Shown here: piece by piece, positions 55,640 to 64,000 of the stretch
Position numbering within the stretch: position 1 is the first letter of the stretch
Layout of the letters: each line of letters begins with the position of its first letter
Source: Neoarius graeffei
Taxonomy: Eukaryota; Chordata; Actinopteri; Siluriformes; Ariidae
Direction: 5' to 3'
Length of the DNA: 64,000 bases
Assembly: GCF_027579695.1 (NCBI RefSeq)
Contig: NC_083582.1
Coordinates: 5,986,878-6,050,877 of the forward strand
Made by a program: the position numbers and the translations under genes
Notes under the pieces: generated by a model
What the model saw: only the letters and a program-made list of their open reading frames with translations
Told to the model about the DNA's origin: nothing
Databases searched by the model: none

Positions 55640-56350
55640 TCGTTTCCGTTTCCGGTTGAGAGTACATCGTGCGCATTCTGGCTGCCGCTTCTCACCAGAG
55701 CTTTTTTTTTTTTAATTTTATTTTCTTTCTTTTTCAATTTTCATTTTTTGTTTTTTGTGTGTGTGTTTGTGTGGTTTGATGTTTGTTTGAGTGTTTTGTC
55801 TGCCAGTTGTGGTGTAGCTCCGGACCCAGTTTTGGGCGTCGGTTCCCTCCAGGCCTTGGTTTGCTGTGGGCGATGCCTGCGCTCCCAGCTGTGGATTGCA
55901 GTGAGCTCGTTGCTCATTTTACATTCGTGGTTGTCCGGCGCTCTGTGCTTTAACGCTTGGCGTGATGTTCCAAGCGATGTTGCTCGGTGGCGTCGCGGCG
56001 GCTGTGCAGGCGGTTTGGGACACACCAGCGCTCTGCATGGCGGAGCTTCTCTGCTCGCTTTGTGGATCCACGGCGTGGTGTTCGAGCGATGTGGCTGACG
56101 GCGTCACGGCGGCTGTGCTGGAGATGTGGGACTCGTTTTCATGCGCCTTTTGGTGGGACTGTGGCTGCTACACCACGGGAATTACATCTTGACCTCTACT
56201 TGGTGGACTTTTTACTTTTATTTTTTATTATTATTTATTCATTTATTTATTTATTTTTATTGTTTTTTTTTTCTTTGTTTATAATTGTAAAGCGTCCTTG
56301 GGTTTCTTGAAAGGCGCTATATAAATCTAACTTATTATTATTATTATTGT
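55640..56350 (+). mobile_element. 0.7 kb retroelement, copy 2 (plus)
   Basis: Starts cgtttccgtttccggttgag after poly-T and ends ttgaaaggcgctatataaat with a (TTA)n tail at 56331-56349. Inverse of 27489-28170. The internal tandem segment (gatgttgctcggtggcgtc; gatgtggctgacggcgtc) is retained. Confidence 0.7.
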
Positions 56351-56389
56351 ATCGGAATTTTAATATACGTTTTGTAATTTACCTATTTA

Positions 56390-56990
56390 TTATCTCATCC
56401 GGCCGACAGGTGATGATCTTATAGCATCATGCGTCGTCTGCCCAGCGTTCATCTGGTGTCGTCTACATTTCATGAAAATCACTTCTCCTCTCTCAGTTCT
56501 TCACTGATTTTTATTCTTTTTGGCAGGAAGGTGGGTCTGCCTGGGGTGCATATGGCTTCTACCCACATTTGCATAATTGCAATTAATAATGAAGATATGG
56601 AGTAATTAATCAATCCCTAACGAGCAGTTTCTACACAAATCGCTTCTTCTCCCTCAGTTCTTCACTGATTTTGATTCTTTCTGGCATGAAGGTAGGGGAA
56701 CCGAGGGTGCATAGAACTTCTACACAGATTTGCTTCATTACAATTATTAATGAAGTTATGGACTAATTAAGCCTTAATGAGTTCAACAAAAATCGCTTCT
56801 TCTCAGTCAGTTCCTCACCATTCTGGATTCTTTCTGGTAAATAGGTCGGTATTCCGAGGGTGGATATCGCTTCTATATATAACCTGTATATAGTGTATAT
56901 AGCTTACAACATTTATTGTGCAAGGTGGCCCACTTTAGATCGTTCCTTCTGGACTAGACGGGGCCGGAGTGAGCTACGCCGTTATTGGTG
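56390..56990 (+). mobile_element. Repeat with 'ttcttcactgatttttattc' units, uninterrupted copy
   Basis: Three imperfect units of about 140-180 bp, each with cttcttctc..tcagttcttcactgatt and attctttctggcaggaagg, then ttctggactagacggggccg at the end. Matches 27290-27488 plus 28186-28465. Confidence 0.6.
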
Positions 56991-57021
56991 GTTTCGTTAA
57001 CGTCTGTAATCATATTTAAAT

Positions 57022-57203
57022 TTTTTTTTAAGATTTTTTTTGGGCTTTTTTCACCTTTATTGGATAGAACAGTGTAGAGACAGGAAATGAGCGGGAGAGA
57101 GAGAGAGACGGGGAGGGATCGGGAAATGGCCTCGGGTCGGAATCAAACCCGGGTCCCCAGATTTATGGTATGGCGCCTTATCCACCTGAGCCACGACGCC
57201 CCC
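57022..57203 (-). mobile_element. tRNA-SINE family 2, copy 3, 14-bp TSD
   Basis: Inverse orientation: gtcgtggctcaggtggataa, gggtttgattccgacc (B box), tccaataaaggtgaaaaaag. aatcatatttaaat is present at 57008-57021 and 57204-57217. Confidence 0.92.
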
Positions 57204-57289
57204 AATCATATTTAAATGTTAATCTGTGCAAAATAAGTATTAAATTATTATTATAGTGCCAAACGTCTAGGAAAATAATCGAAGCAGTC

Positions 57290-57560
57290 TTTCAAATATT
57301 CGTCTTTTCAGCTTTTACACACTAAAGGAGCTTCTGAGTGTAGAGTACATGGAGCTTCTAGAATGCCATGTTTTCTAAAAACTAAAATCAGACCATGGTT
57401 TCATGGCAAGTTTCGAGCCTGGGATCAAAACCAAGATGTTAAAAACACTGTAGTCAAAAACATGTGACCTTTTGTCCTGCTTGGAGCTTCTTCTGACCAA
57501 CCTAGGGCTTCCATCATCCAGCCTGGGGCTCCATCTGTCCAATATGGGGCTTCCTCCCCA
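57290..57560. repeat. Segmental duplicate, copy 2, with degenerate minisatellite
   Basis: 57290-57460 corresponds to 52705-52870. It is followed by a few gcttcttctgaccaacctaggg-type units, that is, the array at 52871 in unexpanded form. Confidence 0.7.
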
Positions 57561-58020
57561 ATCCAGATTTAACCCACTGCATCCCTGACCAGGCTGTTCC
57601 TAAGGATGCATTACACACTTCACGTTAACACGTGGCCTTTCTTTGCTCACTGAGCTTCATATCCGAATGCTCACTCAACCGTGCATGAAAGTAAAAACCA
57701 ACTTGTGTTGCGCGAGATCCTAGTCCTGATGCACACCTCCGGTCTCAACCAGATGCTCTGTGAAACCAGATTTATATCTGTTTAAAATACATTAACACAC
57801 AATGGCACCAGTGTTCATGTCTCAGCTGAAGGCATCTAAGAATAAACCTCACTCACTGCTGACATTTATACACACAGAAGCACCCAGTGACCCGACAGTA
57901 TATAATGCATAGCTACACAATCCAGCATGTTTATTTATTCACATCTGCACTGTTCTGCGTATTGGTTAACACGTCCTCGTACTATACTTACGCTATACTG
58001 TTTTTCCATATATTTATAGC
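57561..58020. other. odad2: Presumed odad2 intron, no exon recognised
   Basis: Unique sequence, no coding similarity. Confidence 0.35.
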
Positions 58021-58027
58021 AGTTTGG

Positions 58028-58160
58028 GAAAAGTGGTAGCACAGTGGTTAACGTTCTAAGCTCGTGATTGGAAGATTGGACAATTCTGGGTTCAAATCCC
58101 AGGAGTTCTACCCTCAGCTGCTCAGCTCTATACTTTGTATCCTGTAAGTCATTATATACA
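58028..58160 (+). mobile_element. tRNA-like SINE head
   Basis: gtggtagcacagtggttaac (A box region) and ctgggttcaaatcccagg (B box and T-stem) are spaced as in a tRNA gene, but the acceptor stem does not pair and a cagctgctcagctctatact tail follows, so it is a SINE, not a tRNA gene. Confidence 0.6.
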
Positions 58161-58212
58161 AATAGGGAAGCACTTTAGTGACTGATGGGTTAACAACACC
58201 ACCACCACTACA

Positions 58213-59353
58213 TACAGTAAGTTCTGTGCAGAAGTCTTAGACGCATGCAAAGAAATGCTGTGGACCAAAAATGGCTTAAAAAATAATGAAATGTTTCAAG
58301 ATTTAAAAAAAAAATACTATCAACAGTAATCAGTAAGCTATAATAAATTAAGCAAAGTCGATATTTGGTGCGAGATGAAATTCCCTTTGCTTCAAAAAAA
58401 AAAAGTGTTCTCAGGCCCAGTGAGGTCAGTTTTATGCGGAAATGAGCTGTAGGTTTTACTGAGCATCTTACAGAACCAGCCGCAGTTCCTCTGGACACTG
58501 TCACACTCGCTTCTTCATTTTACACCAAAAGTTTTCCAGTAGCCTTCATTGTTACCCCTTTTCCACCAAAGCAGTTCCAGGGCTGGTTCGGGGCCAGTGC
58601 TTAGTTTGGAACCGGGTTTTCTGTTTCCACTGACAAAGAACTGGCTCTGGGGCCAGAAAAAACGGTTCCAGGCTAGCACCAACTCTCTTACCCCTTTTCC
58701 ACCAAATCAGTTCCAGTGCTGGTGCTGGTTCACACCTCGTTCAACTTGCGAGCCAGCTGAGAACCAGTTTGCTTTTCCATAGCTCGCGGTGCTAAGGGAA
58801 GCCACGTCAGTTACGTCGCTGTATACATCAGTTACGTCGCTACGTTTGCATAAACCTTGGCGCGAATATCGAAGCAAAAACAACACGGAAGAAGCAGCAG
58901 CAGCAACAACAACAATAATAATAATGGATGACTTCGCGTTTGTACAGCTGCGGCTTCTCGTCGCTTAAAAATGGCGATCTTTCGCGGTCTTGTTATTGTT
59001 GTTGGTCTTAACAACTCCGCCCCCCCGCTGACGTAAGCGGTTCTTTCCTCTGGCCCAGCAGAGAGTTGGTGCTAGCCTGGAACCGGTTTTTCTGGCCCCA
59101 GAGCCAGTTCTTTGTCAGTGGAAACAGAAAACCCGGTTCCAAACTAAGCACTGGCCCCGAACCAGCCCTGGAACTGCTTTGGTGGAAAAGGGGCATGTGT
59201 TTTTTCATCTGAAAAGTGCTCTCTTATGGAATATGCTGCTTTAATTTTGCGCTGGAAAACGAACGTTTGGAACTCTAAAATGTTTTTGTCATGTTTTGAC
59301 TCGAAGTCTGTATGAAAAAAAGTAGGGGGCCAAGACTTTTGCACAGTACTGTA
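58213..59353. mobile_element. Tc1/mariner-type MITE, copy 2, with nested element
   Basis: tacagtaagttctgtgcaga at the left end and cttttgcacagtactgta at the right. Interrupted at 58552-59198 by an element with long inverted repeats. Shared with 38181-39798. Confidence 0.78.
58552..59198. mobile_element. Foldback element with about 140-bp inverted repeats
   Basis: ccccttttccaccaaagcag at the left is the inverse of ctgctttggtggaaaagggg at the right, and the pairing continues through gttccaggctagcaccaact (58670-58689) against agttggtgctagcctggaac (59063-59082). A second, diverged ccccttttccaccaaatcag at 58691 suggests an older nested unit. The loop has (CAG/CAA/TAA) triplets at about 58892-58924. 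Confidence 0.8.
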
Positions 59354-59358
59354 TATTT

Positions 59359-59675
59359 AACAGTTATTCCACAAAATCGAGTCGTACATGAGCTGATAGC
59401 GCTATAATCCACGTACAACGAGATTGAGTGGAATAACCGTTTTATTCGATCCACAGTCACTGGATTTTGAGAAACGGAACTTTTTTTTTTATTGCAAATT
59501 CATTAATTAAAAACTTTATACAAAACGTACAACAAAATAATTTCCGCTTAGAATGTAAACAAACCGGCAAAATGACAGGCGCAATTTGTGAAAAATGCAA
59601 TAATAATAATAATTCTTGAAAATTAAAAAAATAATAAAATACTTCTATTCCATATTTTGTTGCTTTTTGTTTTTT

Positions 59676-59707
<32 letters not shown>

Positions 59708-59870
59708 TTGTTTTCAAGTAGAGTTTTTCTTTCATCCTCGGTTGGTTCAGCAAAATGCGCCGCCATTTTTGTTTTTCTCTACTCATGGTATATGAGCTGA
59801 TATCCTAGTAGTAGAGTAGCCAATCAGAGTGTGCGATTGCTCATATCCAGTGAATGTGGCTAGAATAACA
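59359..59870 (-). mobile_element. Foldback element family A, copy 3
   Basis: Begins cagttattccacaaaatcga, ends tgaatgtggctagaat. A poly-G run lies at 59687-59707. No retroposon at the site interrupted in copies 1 and 4. Confidence 0.7.
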
Positions 59871-59990
59871 CTAATTATGCATATAAAACATGTTAATAAT
59901 ACAGTAATAGGTATGTAATAACTAAAGTCCTCATTACAGCGCAAATGACATATTTAGGAGTAAAATATTTGTTCTTTCATATTATTAATG

Positions 59991-60363
59991 GGGCAGCACG
60001 GTGGTGTAGTGGTTAGCACTGTCGCCTCACAGCAAGAAGGTCCGGGTTCGAGCCCCGTGGCCGGCGAGGGCCTTTCTGTGCGGAGTTTGCATGTTCTCCC
60101 CGTGTCCGTGTGGGTTTCCTCCGGGTGCTCCGGTTTCCCCCACAGTCCAAAGACATGCAGGTTAGGTTAACTGGTGACTCTAAATTGACCGTAGGTGTGA
60201 ATGTGAGTGTGAATGGTTGTCTGTGTCTATGTGTCAGCCCTGTGATGACCTGGCGACTTGTCCAGGGTGTACCCCGCCTTTCGCCCGTAGTCAGCTGGGA
60301 TAGGCTCCAGCTCGCCTGCGACCCTGTAGAACAGGATAAAGCGGCTACAGATAATGAGATGAG
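59991..60363 (+). mobile_element. Mermaid-like SINE, perfect 12-bp TSD
   Basis: Plus orientation, full length from gggcagcacggtggtgtagt to the gataatgagatgag tail. atattattaatg is repeated exactly at 59979-59990 and 60364-60375. Confidence 0.95.
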
Positions 60364-60465
60364 ATATTATTAATGACACTACCCAATTTAAATGCCTATT
60401 GAGGTATTTCACCTGACGTCACAGGGTCACGTGACGCCCCGGTATCCGCCATTTTGGACGGCAAG

Positions 60466-60760
60466 CTAGCTAATGTCAACAACAGTAGCTGGTATGTTAC
60501 TGTAGCAATGTTTACGTTCAGTCATTTGGATGACTGTTAAAACCTTTCAGCCTCAAGTTTTTCCTTTACTGTATTTACTAGTTTACTGAGCTAGCACGCG
60601 CTGGCTCCCGGCTTGCCAGCTAGCGCGCGTTGGCTCAGTAAACCAGTAAATCCAGTAAAGGAAAAACTTGAGGCTGAAAGGTTTTAACAGTCATCCAAAT
60701 GACTGAACGTAAACATTGCTACAGTAACATACCAGCTATGATGTTGTTGACATTAGCTAG
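60466..60760. repeat. 295-bp near-perfect palindrome
   Basis: ctagctaatgtcaacaac at 60466 pairs with gttgttgacattagctag ending at 60760. The arms continue through agctggtatgttactgtagc and gtcatttggatgactgttaa to a centre near 60612 (cgctggctcccggcttgccagc). Only small mismatches are seen (for example three extra bases at the right outer arm). Confidence 0.92.
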
Positions 60761-60951
60761 TGCTAACAGCTAGTTGCTAATACACTGCTACAGCACAGAC
60801 ACCGACCCTAATAATACAGTTCTTGGTCATTGCCTGGTAACAGCAAATTTATAACGGGCCATGTCTCAACAGACTAAGAAGTTATTTCAATGACATTTAA
60901 TAACATTTTGTTTATCCTGAGGACCGAAAGTAAATGAAAATGTGAACAAAC

Positions 60952-61299
60952 CTTAGCTGTAATAAGATGGCGACCACCGGCTCCAGGGACGACCCGCTGA
61001 TGTAGGCATGTTACCCAGCCTGACATAAAATATTTGTAGGCATCCAAACTCTTATACGCTTTCAGATCAATACCTGTGTATGGCGATGGGTTTTTAACGA
61101 CATAGGTATACAGATCATGTGGGCCGAAGTCAGGTAAAGACGAGGGCTTCGTGTACTTCCGTACGTCAGTGAACAATCCTGGTGGAAGCAGGTAAACGTC
61201 GTTCTCTAAGCCTGCTAACCTCAATTTTTGCAAATACCTCTCCCTCTGCTCGCCCTGTAAATGCCCTACGTCGCTGGATAGTGAAGGTGTTTTCTGCAT
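60952..61299 (-). pseudogene. Transposon-borne exon, SWIM/YqaJ-type gene N-terminus
   Basis: From ATG at 61299-61297 (MQKTPSLSSDVGHLQGEQRE) the frame stays open for 116 codons to HLITAK, then a donor GTTTGTT follows at 60951. The frame also continues upstream to 61419. Motifs include YTKPSSLPDFGPHDLYTYVV and DLKAYKSLDAYKYFMSGWV. I remember these from a multi-copy fish protein family with a SWIM zinc finger and a YqaJ-like nuclease domain, which would lie in later exons. Those exons are absent, so this is a fragment, although it has no stop or frameshift in 116 codons. Confidence 0.5.
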
Positions 61300-61423
61300 C
61301 TCGCTCCTTTTTCTTTTATGTTTTTCGTTTGTCACCTTCCTCGCATTCAAACTGATTTGAGCCGTGACGTCCAAAATGGCAGCATCACATGACTTGGTCA
61401 CATGAGTGAAATACCTCAATAGG

Positions 61424-62655
61424 GTATATGTGGTAAAATACTAATTTGTTTCTTTCCCCTAAAAATTTCACTCTTTTTACTTGCTCTGGTGAAATATTAA
61501 AGACGGTGCATCGTGTTAATCAATGCTGAGGAACATTTTCTCAAAAAAAAAAAAAAATCAGCATTTATGGCTAAATATAACTTCTGTACTATAAAGTTCT
61601 GTCCAGGATCGTCAAATAAATAAAGTAATGGCACTGAGGATGAAAATATTTCAGCACGAATCCCCTGCTGACATGATGGAATTGAGCGTCTGAGTGGCGC
61701 GTCTCAGAGATTCACGCATGTATTACTGACTAATTATTATAACATGCAGCGGTGCTTTCTACAAAGCCTTCAGTCTTACATTTACACACACTGGCATACA
61801 CATCCCACAAATCCTAAAGCTTTTCTTCGTGCCAGGTTTTTGCCCAGCAGTGCCTATAAACCCTCTGCGTGTTCGTACATGACGTACAGAACATTACACG
61901 GTTTACAGCCTCGTGCTTGTTACTGGAGAACTCGTATTAATATTTATATGGCATCCAGACATCGCAGCCGCTTCAAATAGCTGTCACTCAGAGGTTAAGC
62001 GTCTCGCGACTTTGCGTTCTTACAGCCTTCTGAGATCCAGACACACACCACGCTGCCATTCCACCCTGTCCCGCTCCAGGCGCTCGCTTAGCAACCGTTC
62101 CCCAAGCGACAGCGTTTGCGTGCTCTTCTGCCCTGGCATCCTGGGAGCGGTGGGACTGGCGGAGAAAAGCGGCACTCAGCACACACAAACTTCTGTTTGC
62201 TCAGCCCAATTCCCATGACGGTTAGAAAACGCGCTCACGCTTCCGCTGGACGGGAAAGAAAACGAAGCCTTGTTCTGTCTGCCCTCGTCGCTCCACAAGG
62301 CCTCTGAAAACAGTTTGCAGCCTTTCGAGATTTATTAGTGATGTTTTCACACGTCACAAAAAAAAAAAAAAAAAATAGTAGTAGTAGTAGTAGTGGGAGG
62401 GGGGGCTGGAACAGTTCTCTAGAGAGGCCCAGGCTGGAAATAACATATATATGTGTGTGTGTGTGTGTGTGTAGTAAATGTCACACAGTAGCTACACTTC
62501 AGTAAAGGTTAACATGCTGCAGTCCTTGTTGATGGAAATGAACAGAAAGTCAGAAATGAGTTTAAATAAATCAAACAAAAAGCCGCCACAACAGAATAAT
62601 AATAAAAAACAACAACGCAATAAGTGTGTGATACTAAACAACATAAATTAGACAA
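61424..62655. other. odad2: Presumed odad2 intron, no exon recognised
   Basis: Includes a GC-richer unique patch at 61980-62330, a poly-A, (TAG)n run at 62374-62391 and (GT)n at about 62454-62472. The minus-strand frame at 62188-61988 does not resemble armadillo repeats. Confidence 0.4.
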
Positions 62656-63022
62656 TATTTAACAGTTATTCCACAAAATCAAGTCGTACATGAGCTGAGA
62701 GCCGACGAGGCGCGTAGCACCGAGATTGAGTGGAATAACTGTTTTATTCTCTCCACAGTCACTGGATTTTGAAACGCAGCATTTTTATTGTTTGCCAATT
62801 TGATAAATAAAAACTTTATACAAAATGTCCGACAAAATCATTTCCCCTCAGAATGTAAACAAACCGGTGAAATGACAGGAGCAATTTGTGAAAAATGCAA
62901 TAATTTTTGAAAAAAAAAAAAGATACGTTCTTACCATCAAATACTTTTAATCGATATTTTGTTGCTTTTTTTTGTATTTTGTTTTCAAGTAGAGTTTTTA
63001 TTTCATCCTCAGTTGGTTCAGT

Positions 63023-63415
63023 AACATCTCATCTCATCTCATCTCATCTCATTATCTCTAGCCGCTTTATCCTGTTCTACAGGGTTGCAGGCGAGCTGGA
63101 TCCTATCCCAGCTGACTACGGGCGAAAGGCAGGGTTCACCCTGGACAAGTCGCCAGGTCATCACAGGGCTGACACATAGACACAGACAACCATTCACACT
63201 CACACTCACACCTACGGTCAATTTAGAGTCACCAGTTAACCTAACCTGCATGTCTTTGGACTGTGGGGGAAACCGGAGCACCCGGAGGAAACCCACGCGG
63301 ACACGGGGAGAACATGCAAACTCCGCACAGAAAGGCCCTCGCCGGCCACGGGGCTCAAACCCAGGACCTTCTTGCTGTGAGGCGACAGCGCTAACCACTA
63401 CACCACTGTGCCGCC
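63023..63415 (-). mobile_element. Mermaid-like SINE, perfect 10-bp TSD, long (CATCT)n tail
   Basis: Minus orientation. ttggttcagt is repeated at 63013-63022 and 63416-63425. The tail carries five catct units. Confidence 0.93.
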
Positions 63416-63439
63416 TTGGTTCAGTGTAACACTCCACCA

Positions 63440-63640
63440 TTTTCTTCTTCTTTAGGGTTTTTTTGACAGTGGGCAAACCAACTTAAAGGTGCAATACTGC
63501 CACCGAGTGGGCTGGAGTGTGGAACAGGAAAAACTGTGTGTGTGTGTGTGGGGGGGGACAGGGGGATAGACGGACAGATATTCTTTTATATTTAGCTATT
63601 TCTGTTTCTTTTAAGTGTTTATAACAAAGTGATATATCTG
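63440..63640 (+). mobile_element. Retroposon-like insert, second copy
   Basis: cttcttctttagggtttttttgac, aaggtgcaatactgccacc and gggctggagtgtggaacagg, same as 15368-15545, with a (GT)n/poly-G expansion at 63535-63557. Confidence 0.55.
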
Positions 63641-63810
63641 ATTTGATGCGAGCTGCCATTTTGTTTTTCTCTACTCACGGTATATGAGCTGATATCCTAG
63701 TAGTAGAGTAGCCAATCAGAGTGCACGACTGCTCATTCAGTGAATGTGGATAGAATAATATCCAATATTGTAGACGCTGGTTATCGGGGCAGCATGGATT
63801 ATTCATATAG

Positions 63811-64000
63811 TACCAATCAAAAGTTTGTACACCCCTGCTCTACTCATTCACAGGTTTTTCTGTATTTTCTACACTGTAGAACAATACTGAAGACATCAAA
63901 ACTCTGAATTAGTATCTGGAACATATCTGACGCTTTGCACACTACTGACATTACCTTACCCAGCTTCATGAGGGAGTCACCTGGAATACTTTCCAATTAA
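63811..64000 (+). mobile_element. Tc1-like transposon end, continuing past the window
   Basis: accaatcaaaagtttgtaca, tttctacactgtagaacaat, gaagacatcaaaactctgaa and agcttcatgagggagtcacc match the terminal part of a common fish Tc1-like element. The transposase, if present, lies beyond 64000. Confidence 0.75.

Larger units (their letters stand above)
60395..61423 (-). mobile_element. DNA transposon derivative with coding exon and palindrome
   Basis: cctattgaggtatttcac and gtgaaatacctcaatagg are perfect inverse ends. On the minus strand the first half is a coding exon (61299-60952) and the second half contains a 295-bp palindrome (60466-60760). No clear target duplication could be read. Confidence 0.75.
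62659..63760 (-). mobile_element. Foldback element family A, copy 4, with two nested insertions
   Basis: Begins cagttattccacaaaatcaa, ends cagtgaatgtggatagaat. A Mermaid SINE is inserted at 63023-63415 and the retroposon at about 63440-63640, at the same site as in copy 1. Confidence 0.75.

Noticed and set aside
58028..58110. Possible tRNA gene with A and B boxes
   Set aside because: No acceptor-stem pairing and a SINE-type tail; the same reasoning applies to the SINE heads at 19366, 21316, 59991 and 63415.
61744..62307. GC-richer open frames on both strands, tested as odad2 exons
   Set aside because: No armadillo-repeat pattern, no plausible splice sites, and both strands equally open.

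Overview
The window is vertebrate nuclear DNA, almost certainly from a teleost fish. The evidence is short exons split by large introns with GT/AG splice sites, a recognisable homeobox gene, many fish-type transposable elements (Tc1-like, hAT-like and Harbinger-like elements, tRNA-derived SINEs of the Mermaid type, RTE-like LINEs) and long microsatellites. The repeat mix would fit an ostariophysan such as a catfish, but I cannot confirm the order from sequence alone.

Only two host genes are supported, both on the minus strand. mkx (Mohawk, a TALE homeobox transcription factor) fills the left end. It has a non-coding first exon ending at 14146, a first coding exon (13583-13309, ATG at 13484-13482), a homeodomain exon (9920-9761) and a second homeodomain exon (3005-2852). 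Splice phases agree throughout (2, 0, 1). The C-terminal exon or exons must lie left of position 1. At 44237-44124 lies the terminal coding exon of odad2 (armc4), the armadillo-repeat protein that docks outer dynein arms in cilia; the rest of that gene lies to the right, beyond the window or hidden in unrecognised sequence. The order mkx then odad2, both on one strand, matches the human MKX-ARMC4 neighbourhood.

Layout: 1-14.5 kb is mkx with its introns, holding a Tc1 remnant, a THAP-exon element, a second Tc1 remnant, a BED-like frameshifted gene fragment and a MITE inside AT repeats. The 3.4 kb intron at 9921-13308 looks free of repeats. 14.5-44.0 kb is the mkx-odad2 intergenic region: foldback elements, Mermaid SINEs (one split by a hAT-like element), nested hAT pieces, an inverted 0.7 kb retroelement, an LTR-like piece, a 1.3 kb pyrimidine-only minisatellite, a hAT MITE with perfect target duplication and two LINE 3' ends. 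44.1-64 kb is the odad2 terminal exon followed by presumptive odad2 intron: a Harbinger-like element carrying a SINE, ATCC satellite, further copies of the same MITE families, a 33-bp minisatellite, a 295-bp palindrome and two more Mermaid SINEs.

The clearest results beyond gene calling are datable nesting events. Target-site duplications can be read directly for at least nine insertions. Two MITE families appear to have been amplified after being hit by another element, and one 660-700 bp Harbinger-like MITE carries the same 28-codon hydrophobic mini-ORF in both copies. I found no complete autonomous transposon, no tRNA or rRNA gene and no CRISPR-like structure.
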